A stretch of 64,000 nt of DNA from Myxococcales bacterium (GCA_947491025.1 CANLIC010000015.1:1-64000), one strand, 5' to 3'; shown: positions 34,613-43,764, counted from the stretch's first letter. Notes: a model not told the origin generated them from the letters alone. Numbers and translations are program-made.

Positions 34613-36052
34613 TCAAGGCGCACAAAAGTTGTCGTAGCAATCCGCCATCGCCTCGTAGTCCTTGATGCCGGTGCCGAAGCACTTCTGTGAACAGGTCTGG
34701 TCCTGCTTGCAGCCCTGGAGGCAGCCCAGCAGCGTGTTGCAGGATGGCGTTGACCCGCACTCCTGGAGCTCCGTCGCACAGTTGGCCTGCACGCACGGGC
34801 TGTCCTGGCAGCTGTTGGCGTTGGAACAGGAGTTGAGGGCGGCGTACAGGTAGGTGGCCAGGCACATGGTGTTGGCCTCGCAGACCGCGATCTCCGCGGC
34901 GCACTTCTGGCCGAAGCAGTCGTCGCTCGGGCAGTCGATGGGGCAGGTGGTCGCGGACTCTCCGGAATCGCACACGCCGTTGCCGCACTTGTTGCTGGAC
35001 TTGCAGTCGACGGGGCAACTGGTCGACGTCTCTCCGGCGTCGCAGACCTTATTGCCACACTTGTTGGCAGACTTGCAGTCGGCAGGGCAGCTGCTTGGCG
35101 TTTCGCCAGCGTCGCAGACGCCGTTGCCGCACTTGTTGGGTAGGCCACAGTCCTGCGGGCAGTTGTTGCTGCTCTCGCCGCTCTCGCAGCTGCCGTTGCC
35201 ACACTCGGCGGGCGGCTTGCAGTCAGCGGGGCAGGACCCCTGCGACTCGCCTGCCTCGCAGACGCCGTTGCCGCACTTGGCCGCTGCCTTGCAGTCCAGC
35301 GGGCAGCTTGTCGCCGTCTCGGTGCCATTGCAGGTGCCATCGCCGCACACAGGGCCTTGCTTGCAGTCCTGCGGGCAGGTCATCGGGCTCTCTCCGCCGG
35401 TGCACACGCCGTCGCCGCAGCTCGGCTGCGTGTCGCCAGCGCATTGCTGTTCTGTGCCGCACAGGTAGAGGTTCATGAGCGGGTTCTTGCCCTCGTCAGG
35501 TGTGCCCTCGAAGCAAGTCTGTTCGCACTGCTTGAGGCCGGCGCAGGTGTCGATGCAATTCGCGGCACCGACGCAAGCGGCCGAGGCGCTGCATGCCGAC
35601 CACTGGCTCTGACACTTGGTGAAGACGCACTTTTTCCACGCGCCACCTTGCAGCGGGCAGTCGCCGGGGCAGGTCGCTGGGGTCTCGCCGCCGTTGCAGA
35701 CGAAGTCGCCGCAGAAGGGGCCGCCGGCCTTGCAGTCTTGCGGACAGGCCGCCTGGCTCTCCGTGGCCTGGCATACACCATCGCCGCAGATCGCGCCGGT
35801 GGTCTCTGAGCCGCCGCCCTGGGTGTCGTTGCCGGTCTGGCCGCCGCCGCCCTGGGTGTCGTTGCCGGTCTGGCCGCCGCCGCCCTGGCTGTCGTCACCG
35901 CCGACCGTGTCGCCCGTGGCGCCGCCGTCGGTGAACCCGACAAAGCCGCCGCCGCCGCCAGCGCCCACGCACGCCGACAGGGCTACCAGCGCGAAGCTGG
36001 CGAAAACGGCGCGCGCCATGTGCTGCACATGGGCGGGGCCGGATTGGGCCAT
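34613..36052 (-). CDS. cysteine-rich lipoprotein with CGxGxCxxGE repeats
   Basis: 479 residues. The lipobox LSAC (Cys28) is followed by a Gly/Asp/Thr-rich spacer with an 11-residue tandem repeat (GGGGQTGNDTQ). About ten CG[DN]GxCxxGExxxxCPxDC repeats follow, interrupted by one helical cysteine-rich insertion (CVFTKCQSQWSACSASAAC). A similar helical domain forms the C-terminus (CATELQECGSTPSC to NFCAP). There is no somatomedin-B domain here. The start at 36052 has GAGGAG 8 nt upstream. The organisation is very like the 680-residue neighbour, so the two are probably paralogues. Function unknown. Confidence 0.87.
   Translation of the reverse strand: MAQSGPAHVQHMARAVFASFALVALSACVGAGGGGGFVGFTDGGATGDTVGGDDSQGGGGQTGNDTQGGGGQTGNDTQGGGSETTGAICGDGVCQATESQAACPQDCKAGGPFCGDFVCNGGETPATCPGDCPLQGGAWKKCVFTKCQSQWSACSASAACVGAANCIDTCAGLKQCEQTCFEGTPDEGKNPLMNLYLCGTEQQCAGDTQPSCGDGVCTGGESPMTCPQDCKQGPVCGDGTCNGTETATSCPLDCKAAAKCGNGVCEAGESQGSCPADCKPPAECGNGSCESGESSNNCPQDCGLPNKCGNGVCDAGETPSSCPADCKSANKCGNKVCDAGETSTSCPVDCKSSNKCGNGVCDSGESATTCPIDCPSDDCFGQKCAAEIAVCEANTMCLATYLYAALNSCSNANSCQDSPCVQANCATELQECGSTPSCNTLLGCLQGCKQDQTCSQKCFGTGIKDYEAMADCYDNFCAP
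35811..35896. repeat. 33-nt tandem repeat in the lipoprotein spacer
   Basis: About 2.7 copies of a 33-nt unit (the first copy lacks one CCG triplet). It encodes the GGGGQTGNDTQ repeats just after the lipidation site of the minus-strand gene. Confidence 0.8.
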
Positions 36053-36153
36053 GGCGAGCTCCTCTACCAGGGACGTGCGCGAGGGACGGCAAGGGGACGA
36101 TGCCGCGGGATGAGCTGGATCCGGCCGGTGAAGCCCGGCGCGCGAGGCCGAGT

Positions 36154-36181
36154 ACGGTAGCAGATTCGCACGCCCTGGCAA
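36154..36181 (-). promoter_or_regulatory. promoter of the 479-residue lipoprotein gene
   Basis: On the minus strand TTGCCA (36181-36176, 5/6 to consensus), a 16-nt spacer and GC-TACCGT (36159-36154), about 102 nt upstream of the ATG. A GCTACCGT on the plus strand at 36268-36275 could serve the divergent lipoprotein gene but lacks a clear -35. Confidence 0.55.
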
Positions 36182-36317
36182 CGACAATTCGAGTCCCTGA
36201 CGTGCCTCATCTCCGGTGCGCCCGTCCCTCGCCATGGGCCGCGCGGTGGCGGTGGGTGACAAGGTGCGCTACCGTTGAGCGGTGGCGCGACCGGCTGCGC
36301 GCCTATGGAGCAGAGGC

Positions 36318-37106
36318 ATGAAGACGCGCCAGCCAGAGGACACCGCGATCGCGCCGCCCTCAGATTTTCGCACGTCCGCCTTCGCCGCCGCGGTCGGTTT
36401 CGAAAGGCACCGGCGCTGGGCACGCTTGCTTCTGGCCATGGGGTTCCTTTCGACCGCCCTGGCTTGTGGCGCCGAGAAGGTGCAGCAGGGCTCGAGCGAC
36501 AGCGTGGTCGCCGACACCGACACCAAGGGCGGCGCCGGAAAAGACACCGTCGACGAAGACGTTGCCAAGCCCTCGTGCCTGGGCATCGCTGCCGAAGCGC
36601 GTGCGCTCTTTCAGCAATACGACGACCAGTGCGCGTTCTTGGCCGATTGCCCAGGCAGCGGCCAGTGCTACTGCGGCAAGGCCTGTACCGCTGCGGGCAA
36701 GGCCCCGGAGTGCCACGCCGCGATCTGCCAAGACGTCGACACGACCTGTAGCTGCGGCAGCGGCTGCAAACTCGATGGTAGCGTGCGAATCTGCCCGAAG
36801 TTCATGTGCGACAAGGTCGGAGATGTGCCCGGCTGCGTGGCCCAGGACGACTGCGTCTTCGTCGCAGAGGACCACGACAGCAAGTGCACCTGCACCTCGA
36901 TGTCCGAAACCGAGCCCAACTGCTACTGCGGCACCGTCTGCAGCGCTGACAAGCCGCTGTGCGCTGCGACCAAGTGCAAGGGCAAGTCGCCCGACCAGTG
37001 CATCATCGTGCCCGGCAAGAAGTGGACTGTGCCGTATTGCGCTCGCTGCGGCCTCTTCACCGGCGTGCCGCGCTGCTTCTTGGTCATCAACCCGGTGACC
37101 GAGTGA
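36318..37106 (+). CDS. cysteine-rich lipoprotein
   Basis: 262 residues. An extended basic N-region precedes the hydrophobic LLLAMGFLSTALAC lipobox (Cys50). After an Asp/Thr-rich spacer, about 170 residues carry many paired cysteines with repeated CxCG units (QCYCGKAC, TCSCGSGC, KCTCTS, NCYCGTVC). The repeat differs from those of the minus-strand lipoproteins. It is disulfide-rich and probably surface-exposed; no family is recognised. The start at 36318 is preferred over an in-frame site at 36282 because of the AGAGG just upstream. Its stop overlaps crcB by GTGA. Confidence 0.82.
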   Translation: MKTRQPEDTAIAPPSDFRTSAFAAAVGFERHRRWARLLLAMGFLSTALACGAEKVQQGSSDSVVADTDTKGGAGKDTVDEDVAKPSCLGIAAEARALFQQYDDQCAFLADCPGSGQCYCGKACTAAGKAPECHAAICQDVDTTCSCGSGCKLDGSVRICPKFMCDKVGDVPGCVAQDDCVFVAEDHDSKCTCTSMSETEPNCYCGTVCSADKPLCAATKCKGKSPDQCIIVPGKKWTVPYCARCGLFTGVPRCFLVINPVTE

Positions 37107-37573
37107 GCCTGCCGGCAGGGCCCGTCCTCGCCGCCGTGGCGCCGCTGGCGACGAGCGACTCGAGCGGTGGACTTGCTGCGTTGGCGGTTTTCGTCGGCAG
37201 CGGCGTCGGCGGGCTGCTCCGATACGCGGTCGGTCTCGCCGGCCGCCGGGCGCTCATCAACCTTGGGCCGTTGGGGGCTGCGACCACCGGCACGCTGTTC
37301 GTCAACGTCGCCGGCTCGGCCCTGCTGATGCTGCTGATCGCCTTCGCCGAGCGGCGCGGCGGCTTCTCCAGCGAGGCCACGCGCTTGCTGTGGACGACTG
37401 GCGCGATGGGCGGTTTTACGACCTATTCCGCGTTCAATGCCGAGGTCTTGGCGCTCTCTGGGGCTGGCCGACACGGAGCCGCTTGTGCCTACCTGGCCAT
37501 GACGGTCATCGGCTGCGCCGTCGGCGGCTGGCTAGGTGGCCGCTTCGGCGGTTGGCTGGGCGCCTCGTACTAG
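37103..37573 (+). CDS. crcB: fluoride channel CrcB/FluC
   Basis: A 156-residue four-helix membrane protein of the CrcB/Fluc family, which exports fluoride as an antiparallel dimer. Family marks are GSGVGGLLRYAVG, GTLFVNVAGS and the conserved TTGAMGGFTTYSAFNAE with the Thr/Ser/Phe fluoride-pathway residues. The GTG start overlaps the stop of the lipoprotein gene, so it is translated from the same mRNA. I saw no fluoride riboswitch close upstream. Confidence 0.93.
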   Translation: MSLPAGPVLAAVAPLATSDSSGGLAALAVFVGSGVGGLLRYAVGLAGRRALINLGPLGAATTGTLFVNVAGSALLMLLIAFAERRGGFSSEATRLLWTTGAMGGFTTYSAFNAEVLALSGAGRHGAACAYLAMTVIGCAVGGWLGGRFGGWLGASY

Positions 37574-37750
37574 CGCCCACACGCGATTGGCACCCGCTGC
37601 GAGCGCGCCGCGCCCAGCGCCATGCCACGATTCGATTCTGCTGGCTTTGGGTTCAGACTTGAAAGGGCGCTGCGATTCCCATGCGTTTGCGCCCAGCCCT
37701 GCTCGCTGGGGGCGCCGCCTGAGCGCGATGCGACTGGCCTGAAGTTGGGA

Positions 37751-38464
37751 CTAGGGCTGAACCGGGCGCTCGCCATCCGTCGGACGGGCCGGGGCCGCCG
37801 CGCCGCGCTCTGCTTCATACTTGCGGTGGTTGTCCACGTCCTCGGGCGACAGCCACAGCGTGAAGGTGAAGGTGCCGTCGATCTGGCCGGCGTCGGTCTT
37901 GAACTTGGTCTCGTCGATCGCGCTGCGGACGCAGGTCAGGTACTTGGGGTCGGTGAATTGCGTCTCTTTCAGGAAGAGCTCGCCGGTGCCGGCCTGGCCG
38001 TCGTCGTTGCGCCGCACCTTCATCTTCATGAGCATGCGCCCCTGGGCTTGGGGCGCGCGATCGCGGAGCTCGCTGTAGCAGCCGCGGATCTTCGGAAACA
38101 CGGCGCGAATCGCCATCTCGGCATCGACTTGCTGGATGGTGCCCTCCAGCTCGACCTCGCTGTGCGGCTTGACCGGGGCCTCATTGGCCGGCAGCGGCTG
38201 CAGGCCGAGGCTGGGGAGCTGGCCTGGCAGCTTGAGCTCGGCCTGCGCCTGCTCGTCCGACGCGCCGCCCTCGTTCTGCTCGCGGCCGACTTTGCCCTTG
38301 CCTCCCGCACCGGCCGCCTCGCCGCCCTCCGTCCCTTGGCCCGCTGCGGCCGCACCGGCGGTAACGCCAGCGACGTCGCTCGGATCTCCCGAGAGGCTGT
38401 AGAGCAAGAAGGCCACGGTTGCCACGACGATCACCGCCAAGGCGATCACACCACCGTTCTTCAT
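37751..38464 (-). CDS. AgmX/PglI C-terminal-domain protein
   Basis: 237 residues. A single N-terminal membrane helix (about 6-24) precedes a Gly/Ala-rich linker. The C-terminal domain (about 105-205) has IRAVFPKIRGCYSELRDRAPQAQGRM, the CY/L/GR pattern of AgmX/PglI C-terminal domains known from myxobacterial gliding proteins; a second Cys in LTCVRS may pair with it. These resemble TonB-like periplasmic domains. It converges on crcB. The 177-nt gap between them shows no clear feature. Confidence 0.8.
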   Translation of the reverse strand: MKNGGVIALAVIVVATVAFLLYSLSGDPSDVAGVTAGAAAAGQGTEGGEAAGAGGKGKVGREQNEGGASDEQAQAELKLPGQLPSLGLQPLPANEAPVKPHSEVELEGTIQQVDAEMAIRAVFPKIRGCYSELRDRAPQAQGRMLMKMKVRRNDDGQAGTGELFLKETQFTDPKYLTCVRSAIDETKFKTDAGQIDGTFTFTLWLSPEDVDNHRKYEAERGAAAPARPTDGERPVQP

Positions 38465-38557
38465 CGAGAATCCCCTCCCCGCGCATCAGGGCAGCGCGGA
38501 CCCGAACCTACTGCGCGCATCGAGCCTGGGCGCGGCGGCGTTGGCGACCTCGGCCGC

Positions 38558-38890
38558 TCAGCCAAGGTGCTTGTCGAGCAGCGCGACGAGCTGCGGCTTC
38601 GGGCGGGCGCCGAGCACCGACTCGACCGGCTTGCCGTCCTTGAAGACGATGAGCGTCGGGATCGAGGCGATGCCAAATTGCTGCGCCAGCGCCTGCTCGG
38701 TATCGACGTCGATCTTGCCAACCTTGGCACGCCCCGCGTACTCGACGCCCAGCGACTCCACGATCGGGCCCACGGCCCGACACGGACCACACCAGGTGGC
38801 CCAGAAATCAATGAGGACGGGCACTTTTGAGTCCAGGACCTCGGACTTGAAGTTGCCTTGAGTGATCGTGAGCACGTTTGCAGAGGCCAT
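38558..38890 (-). CDS. trxA: thioredoxin
   Basis: A 110-residue classic thioredoxin. It has FWATWCGPCRA (Cys34, Cys37), DVDTEQALAQQFGIASIPTLIVF with the cis-proline, and the C-terminal LL helix. It reduces cytoplasmic disulfides. The start MASANVLTI fits the family length; the open frame extends upstream without similarity. It has its own good promoter. Confidence 0.97.
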   Translation of the reverse strand: MASANVLTITQGNFKSEVLDSKVPVLIDFWATWCGPCRAVGPIVESLGVEYAGRAKVGKIDVDTEQALAQQFGIASIPTLIVFKDGKPVESVLGARPKPQLVALLDKHLG

Positions 38891-38954
38891 CGCGGTGACT
38901 CCTTGCCCGGGCGCCGTCTTCGGGCGAACCCCGCCGTGACGACAGGGGTTGGGG

Positions 38955-38983
38955 AAGATAGGGTCGCGCGCGTCGACGCGCAA
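38955..38983 (-). promoter_or_regulatory. promoter of trxA
   Basis: On the minus strand TTGCGC (38983-38978), a 17-nt spacer and TATCTT (38960-38955), about 65 nt upstream of the trxA ATG. Confidence 0.55.
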
Positions 38984-39053
38984 GCCCAGCCCCCGGACCG
39001 GGCTTGGCGCAGCCCGGAGTCGTGCCCCGGACCGCCTCCGCCTTCAAGCCTCG

Positions 39054-39983
39054 CTAGGCTGCGAGGGGGTCGCCGAGCCCTGGGCCGAGTCCACGGCGCG
39101 TCGGATCGACGCCTGGAGCGAGCGGCGGCGCCCCCGCATCGGCCGCGATCGGCGTCCACTGGGTGTCGCCCTCGCGCCGCGGCGGCCCCGGAACGACGAA
39201 TCGCTCGCCCGCTTCGATGCGGTCCTGCAGCGCGATCATCGCCTCGTTGTCACCGGCCCGAATCCAAAATTCCGCCGCAGGACGCGGGAGCTCAATCGTC
39301 AGGTCGCCCATGCTCGCGCGCAGGCTCTGGTCGGTGACGTCGAAGCCGTAGGTGAGGGTCGCCGGCTCGGAGTGCGCGGGCGTCCACGCGGTCGCGAGGC
39401 GCAGCGGCCCGAACTTGCAGTGGATGAACAGCGCGTCGCTGTCCCATTGCGTGGCGCCCCAGAAGTGGCGGACGCCGAAGGCGCGCAACGCGAGGCCCTT
39501 GGTCAGGCTGCCGAGGCCGACGAGGTCGACGCTGCGCAGGCCCGCGACCCGCAACGCTGGCGCGGCCGAGGCGAGGTTGTGGCCGAACCAGACGCCGCGG
39601 TGGGCCATCGGGATTGCGATGTACATCGAGAGCGGCACCAGGCCGTGGTAGTCGGCCGGCACCTGAAAAAGGGCCCGGGCCTCGGGCCACAGCGTCGCTG
39701 CCGGGCGCGCCAGGCCGTAGATGGCGCCGGGCAGCTCGGAGCAATCGTAGAACACCCAGCGCGGCATCGGCATGCCCTCGGGCCCAAAAGTGAGGCCGTC
39801 GAGGCGGTGCAGCAGGTCGAGGAAGCCCTGGGAGCCCATCCGCAGCGGATCGATCTCGCCTTCGGGGTGCAGCCCGACGCCAAAGGGCCGCAAGTCCAAG
39901 GCCTCGCGGTTGCGCGGCGTGGTGACGACGAAAGGCACGAGCTCATCGAGCAGGTGCGGGTTGCGGATCGGAAAGGGCAGCAT
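39054..39983 (-). CDS. protein of unknown family (paralogue of its neighbour)
   Basis: 309 residues, no signal peptide or membrane helix. It shares with the next gene upstream a core of DGLTFGPEGMPMPRWVFYDC, then VPADYHGLVPLS, TAWTPAHS and QDRIEAG, in the same order. I do not recognise the family. Conserved Trp, Asp, Cys and His residues in the core could suggest an enzyme, but this is inference. The start MLPFPIRNP follows AAGGA. It lies 61 nt downstream of its paralogue, as part of a three-gene minus-strand cluster. Confidence 0.75.
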   Translation of the reverse strand: MLPFPIRNPHLLDELVPFVVTTPRNREALDLRPFGVGLHPEGEIDPLRMGSQGFLDLLHRLDGLTFGPEGMPMPRWVFYDCSELPGAIYGLARPAATLWPEARALFQVPADYHGLVPLSMYIAIPMAHRGVWFGHNLASAAPALRVAGLRSVDLVGLGSLTKGLALRAFGVRHFWGATQWDSDALFIHCKFGPLRLATAWTPAHSEPATLTYGFDVTDQSLRASMGDLTIELPRPAAEFWIRAGDNEAMIALQDRIEAGERFVVPGPPRREGDTQWTPIAADAGAPPLAPGVDPTRRGLGPGLGDPLAA

Positions 39984-40044
39984 GGGCGGGTCCTTGTCGA
40001 CCGGCGACGGGCCGGCGGCGGGGTGGCTTGGGGCGGGGCCGGGC

Positions 40045-40917
40045 TCAGCGGGCCTCGGGCGGCCGGACCGAGAGCGGCACCCGCAGGTGCGCGCCAAAGC
40101 CGCTCGGCCTGCCGACGACGCGAACCTGCCAGCCGGCCTCGATGCGGCCCTGCAGGGCGCGCAGCGCGGCGGGATCGTCGGGATCGAGCAGCTCGTCCGG
40201 CGCCGGTGCCAGCGGGTGGACGGCAGGCGCCACGAGCAGGGTCTGGATGCTGAACTCGTCTGGCGCGAGGTGGAACGTCAGGGTGCGCGGCAGCGAGTGG
40301 GCCGGCGTCCACGCCGTCATCAGCTCGATGGGGCCGAGATCGACGTAGGTGTCGAGCTTGGGCGAGCGCCACTGCGTGACGCCGTAGAGCCGACGCAGCG
40401 GGAGGCAGGCGAGGCCGAGCGCCAGCGTCAGCTTCAGCACGCCAGGCGGCGCAAAGCCCGGCGAGACCTGGTTGATAGACTCCAGCGAGTAGAGCAGCCA
40501 GGTGTCAGCGAGCTGGCCAGCGGGGCCGGGCTCGGCGAACGCGTTGAGCTTCGGGATGGCGATGAACTGCGACACCGGCACCAGGCCGTCGTAGTCGGCC
40601 GGCAACTCAAAGGCCTCACGGGCCCACGGCTCCAGGCGATTGGCGCGAATGCCGAGACCGAGAAAGACGCCCGGCATCACCGCGCAGTCGTAGAAGACCC
40701 ACGACGGCATCGTCATGCCAAAGGGGCCGAAGGTCAGGGTGTCGAGCTTGCGCAGCAGGCCGAGGAACGTCGCGTGCCGCCTGTGCTGCGGGTCGAAGAC
40801 GTTCTCGGGCGGGATCGGCACGCCGAGCGGGCTGCGGTCGACCTCCGCGACGATGCCGCGGTGGGCGATGAGGAACGGCTCGCAGATGTCCAGGATCTTT
40901 GCGTAGTGATACAGCAT
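40045..40917 (-). CDS. protein of unknown family (paralogue of its neighbour)
   Basis: 290 residues. The core DTLTFGPFGMTMPSWVFYDC, LPADYDGLVPVS, YGVTQWRS and MTAWTPAHS parallels the 309-residue neighbour, so the pair arose by tandem duplication. The C-terminal RIEAGWQVRVVGRPSGFGAH is also similar. No known domain, signal peptide or catalytic motif is recognised. Start MLYHYAKIL is the first Met that keeps the shared region. It begins 16 nt after the stop of the membrane protein gene, consistent with one operon. Confidence 0.75.
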   Translation of the reverse strand: MLYHYAKILDICEPFLIAHRGIVAEVDRSPLGVPIPPENVFDPQHRRHATFLGLLRKLDTLTFGPFGMTMPSWVFYDCAVMPGVFLGLGIRANRLEPWAREAFELPADYDGLVPVSQFIAIPKLNAFAEPGPAGQLADTWLLYSLESINQVSPGFAPPGVLKLTLALGLACLPLRRLYGVTQWRSPKLDTYVDLGPIELMTAWTPAHSLPRTLTFHLAPDEFSIQTLLVAPAVHPLAPAPDELLDPDDPAALRALQGRIEAGWQVRVVGRPSGFGAHLRVPLSVRPPEAR

Positions 40918-40933
40918 TCCAGGCTCCAGGGGA

Positions 40934-42454
40934 TCAACGGGCCGCGGCGGGGCGGGGATCGTAGGCGAGGTGCAGGATGAGGCCGGTGTCCAGCCAGATC
41001 GCTTCGGCTTCAAGGGGTTGCCAGGCCGGCAGGCCGAGCCCGGGCAGCGCGCTCGGGTCGTCGATGAAGGCGCCGAAGCTGTCGTCGAGGATGCGCGCGC
41101 GATCGTCGCTGGCGTCGGGGTCGGCGCCCGGGTGCTGCCGCAGCCAGAGCAGGGCCGCTTCGGCGCCTTTGGGGCCGGGGGCGAGCGCGAACCACTCGGC
41201 GTCGGCGAGGCAGCTCGGGGCGCTTGGAGCGAGGCCATCGCGGCGGCACGGCGGCGGCTGGGCACCCGGTCGTAAACGTGCGGCGATCCACCAAACCGGT
41301 GCGGCTTCGCTAGCGCGGGCGACCCGCAGGATGAAGGTGCCTTGCAACGATGGCCAAAGCGCCGAAAGCGTCGGACCTCCCGCGGCTTCCAGCGCCGTGC
41401 GGAGCGCTGGCAGCGGGCCGCGCTGGCCCATCGCCGCCAGGTGAGGCGCGAAGGCGTCCGGTTGCAGCCGAATGGTCGCCCCTGCAGCCGCGCCGCGCAG
41501 CGCAGCGGAGGTCGCGAGGGGGACGCCTGCGTCGAGCACCCGCTTGAGGACGGTGGCCCCCGCTTGCTCGCAGCCGACATGTAGGTGGCCATGGACCCTG
41601 CCATCGCCGAGATCGTCGCGCAGCGAGACCCCGAGCCAGAGCGCGAAGCGGGCGACGAAGTCCTGGAGCGGCGGAATTCCAGCCAGCAGCGCGGCGTGCG
41701 CCCGCGTCGTCTCGGTGTCATGATAGATCTGCAAGGCGCCAGCGCCGACACGCTCAAAGGCACTGCGAACGCCCAGGTCGCTGCGGGCTGAGCCCTCGGC
41801 CAGCGTCGGCACAAGCGCCGCCAGGGCCGCCCCCGGGTCCGGCGGCCCGACCATCACCTGCACCCGCTCGGGGCCGGCCAGCGCCGCCGCCCGCGCCGCC
41901 GCGCCCGCAGCGTCGCCTTCGCCGCGCAGGGCGTAGTCGACGAAGCCTCCGACCGACTGCGAAGCTTGCCAGGCGCCGCCACCGAGCCCTGGCGCCAGGT
42001 CGCTGAGCAGCGCCTCGGTTGCCCCCGCTTGTGGGCCGAGCGACCAGATGCGCGCGCCCGTTCGCAGACATACGCCCGCAGGGCGCTCCCCATCCAGGCC
42101 GCGTGGCAGCGCCGCGCCCGCAGCGCTTTGCAGCCCCCACTCCGTCGCCGCCGTGCGCAACCCGGCAAGCCACGCCGTCACGGCTTCCGGCAGCGGCAGC
42201 GGCGCCTCGGTCGCGGCCAGCAGCCGCTGCGCCGCCACCGGGCGCTCCGCGACCGCCATCATCGCGCACCCAGCGGGCAACGTGTTCTGGACAGGATCGC
42301 CGGCGTCGCCCCGGTAGAGCAGCACGCCGCTGACCACTGCCATGCTCGTGCTCAGCAGCACCATGACGACGCCGATGCCGGCGGCAAAGCCCGGGCCGCG
42401 CGTGGTCGCGCCCAACTCGGCGGCGCTTGGGGATGCTGGTGCGGGGTCGGCCAT
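40934..42454 (-). CDS. single-pass membrane protein of unknown function
   Basis: 506 residues. A short N-terminal tail, one membrane helix (about 22-47, GIGVVMVLLSTSMAVVSGVLLY), then a large extracytoplasmic domain rich in Ala/Gly/Leu. The domain has alternating helices and strands (for example LGVSLRDDLGDGRVHGHLHVGC) reminiscent of periplasmic DUF3352-like proteins, but I cannot assign it. It appears to be the first gene of the cluster with the two paralogues downstream. The start is the ATG at 42454; the longer frame upstream is Arg/Pro-rich chance sequence. Confidence 0.72.
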   Translation of the reverse strand: MADPAPASPSAAELGATTRGPGFAAGIGVVMVLLSTSMAVVSGVLLYRGDAGDPVQNTLPAGCAMMAVAERPVAAQRLLAATEAPLPLPEAVTAWLAGLRTAATEWGLQSAAGAALPRGLDGERPAGVCLRTGARIWSLGPQAGATEALLSDLAPGLGGGAWQASQSVGGFVDYALRGEGDAAGAAARAAALAGPERVQVMVGPPDPGAALAALVPTLAEGSARSDLGVRSAFERVGAGALQIYHDTETTRAHAALLAGIPPLQDFVARFALWLGVSLRDDLGDGRVHGHLHVGCEQAGATVLKRVLDAGVPLATSAALRGAAAGATIRLQPDAFAPHLAAMGQRGPLPALRTALEAAGGPTLSALWPSLQGTFILRVARASEAAPVWWIAARLRPGAQPPPCRRDGLAPSAPSCLADAEWFALAPGPKGAEAALLWLRQHPGADPDASDDRARILDDSFGAFIDDPSALPGLGLPAWQPLEAEAIWLDTGLILHLAYDPRPAAAR

Positions 42455-42873
42455 GGTGCGTGGTCCGCGCTGGTGCGGGGTCGGCGTGGGTTCGCGGTCG
42501 GCGCTGCTGCAGGTTCGAGGCTGACTTGGTGCGTCCAGGCGGGCCGGGACCAAGACCTTGCGGGGCCAGAGACCGCGCCCTCTTGCCGACCGGCGAGAGG
42601 TCTCGCGCAGCATGACGGCGGGCCCGCTGCGGCTGGTGCTTCAGCATGCGGCGGCAACCGGTCGGTGGCAACTGGGGCCGATGCAGCGCACCTCTCCCAC
42701 GCTTCGTCACGGGCCGCCGCTGGGTCTGCCGCGTGGGGCACCTCTGCGGTCGCCGCCTTTGCGACAAGGCAGAACGGTTTGTTGCCATGAGGTTGGGCCG
42801 AGGCGCGGCGCTCGACGTGCGTCCATCCAGCTGCCCTTCCCCACAATGACGCACTGCGCTATCCTCGCGCGTC

Positions 42874-43764
42874 ATGGCCCTCCGCCCCTTCCACCCTGAG
42901 ACCCGCATCGACCGCGACCGGCGCGGCGCAGACGCGCTACCCGCCAGCGCCGACAGCGCGCCTGGCGCCTCGCCCGGCGGAGCATTGCCGACCGTCGCTC
43001 CGACGCGCATCGTCGGCGGCAGCATGGCCCATCGCCGTGCCCACGGGCAGATCACCGACCTGCGCGGTGTCCACGTCTATGACCCAGCCTTTCGGCCGCA
43101 GGACGCCGAAGCGCTGCGTCGCTTCGCGGCGCCGGATCAGCGGGGGCCGCTGGTCGTCGAGATCGGCTTTCAGCTCGGACGCTTCGCGCGCGGCTACTGC
43201 ACCCTGCATCCCGAGGCCCGCTACCTGGGCTTCGAGATCCGCCGCAAGTTCGTCGAGCAGGCCGACGCCTTTCTTGAACGTGGCGGCTGCACCAACCGAC
43301 GCCTTGCGCTCTGCGACGCACGTGAGGCCTTGCCCGAGCTGGTCTCCGCCGGCTCGGTGCACGCGATCTATGCACTTTTTCCCGATCCGTGGTGGAAGAG
43401 CCGTCACCGCAAGCGTCGGTTGATCGACCGGGAATTCGCGGCCTTGGCGGCCCATCTGCTGGTGCCCGGTGGCGAACTGCTGGTCAAGACCGACGTCCTC
43501 GGGTATGCCGCGTGGGCCGCCGGCGAGCTGGCGGCGGTGCGTGGGCTGGAAGTCCATTGGCTCAGCGACCGCACGGCCGGCCTGCCGCCGAGCCGTCGTG
43601 AGCGCGGCTGCATCGAGCGCGGTCTGCCCACTTGGGCCCTGCGCGCGCGCCGATTGGATGGGGTTGCGGTGGAAATCCTACCCGAGACCAATCCCTTCGA
43701 CACCGCGGACGACGCGGCGCTGGCGGCCTCAGAGCCGCTGGCAGGAGATGTGCGATGGCGTTAG
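42874..43764 (+). CDS. trmB: tRNA (guanine-N7-)-methyltransferase
   Basis: A 296-residue SAM-dependent enzyme that makes m7G46 in tRNA variable loops. The SAM motif VVEIGFQLGRFA, LGFEIRRKFVEQA and the family signature FPDPWWKSRHRKRRLI are present. An N-terminal extension of about 60 residues is longer than usual; an internal ATG at 43024 (MAHRRAHGQ) is an alternative start. A -10-like GC-TATCCT at 42858-42865 sits so close to the ATG that the mRNA may be nearly leaderless. The next gene overlaps its end by 10 nt. Confidence 0.92.
   Translation: MALRPFHPETRIDRDRRGADALPASADSAPGASPGGALPTVAPTRIVGGSMAHRRAHGQITDLRGVHVYDPAFRPQDAEALRRFAAPDQRGPLVVEIGFQLGRFARGYCTLHPEARYLGFEIRRKFVEQADAFLERGGCTNRRLALCDAREALPELVSAGSVHAIYALFPDPWWKSRHRKRRLIDREFAALAAHLLVPGGELLVKTDVLGYAAWAAGELAAVRGLEVHWLSDRTAGLPPSRRERGCIERGLPTWALRARRLDGVAVEILPETNPFDTADDAALAASEPLAGDVRWR

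Noticed and set aside
36959-37103. Extending crcB upstream in frame to 36959
   Set aside because: That part overlaps the lipoprotein gene and lacks channel features; the GTGA overlap at 37103 gives the right family length.
37103-37573. A fluoride riboswitch for crcB
   Set aside because: No crcB-motif RNA was recognised near the start; the gene is translationally coupled to a coding region, leaving no leader.
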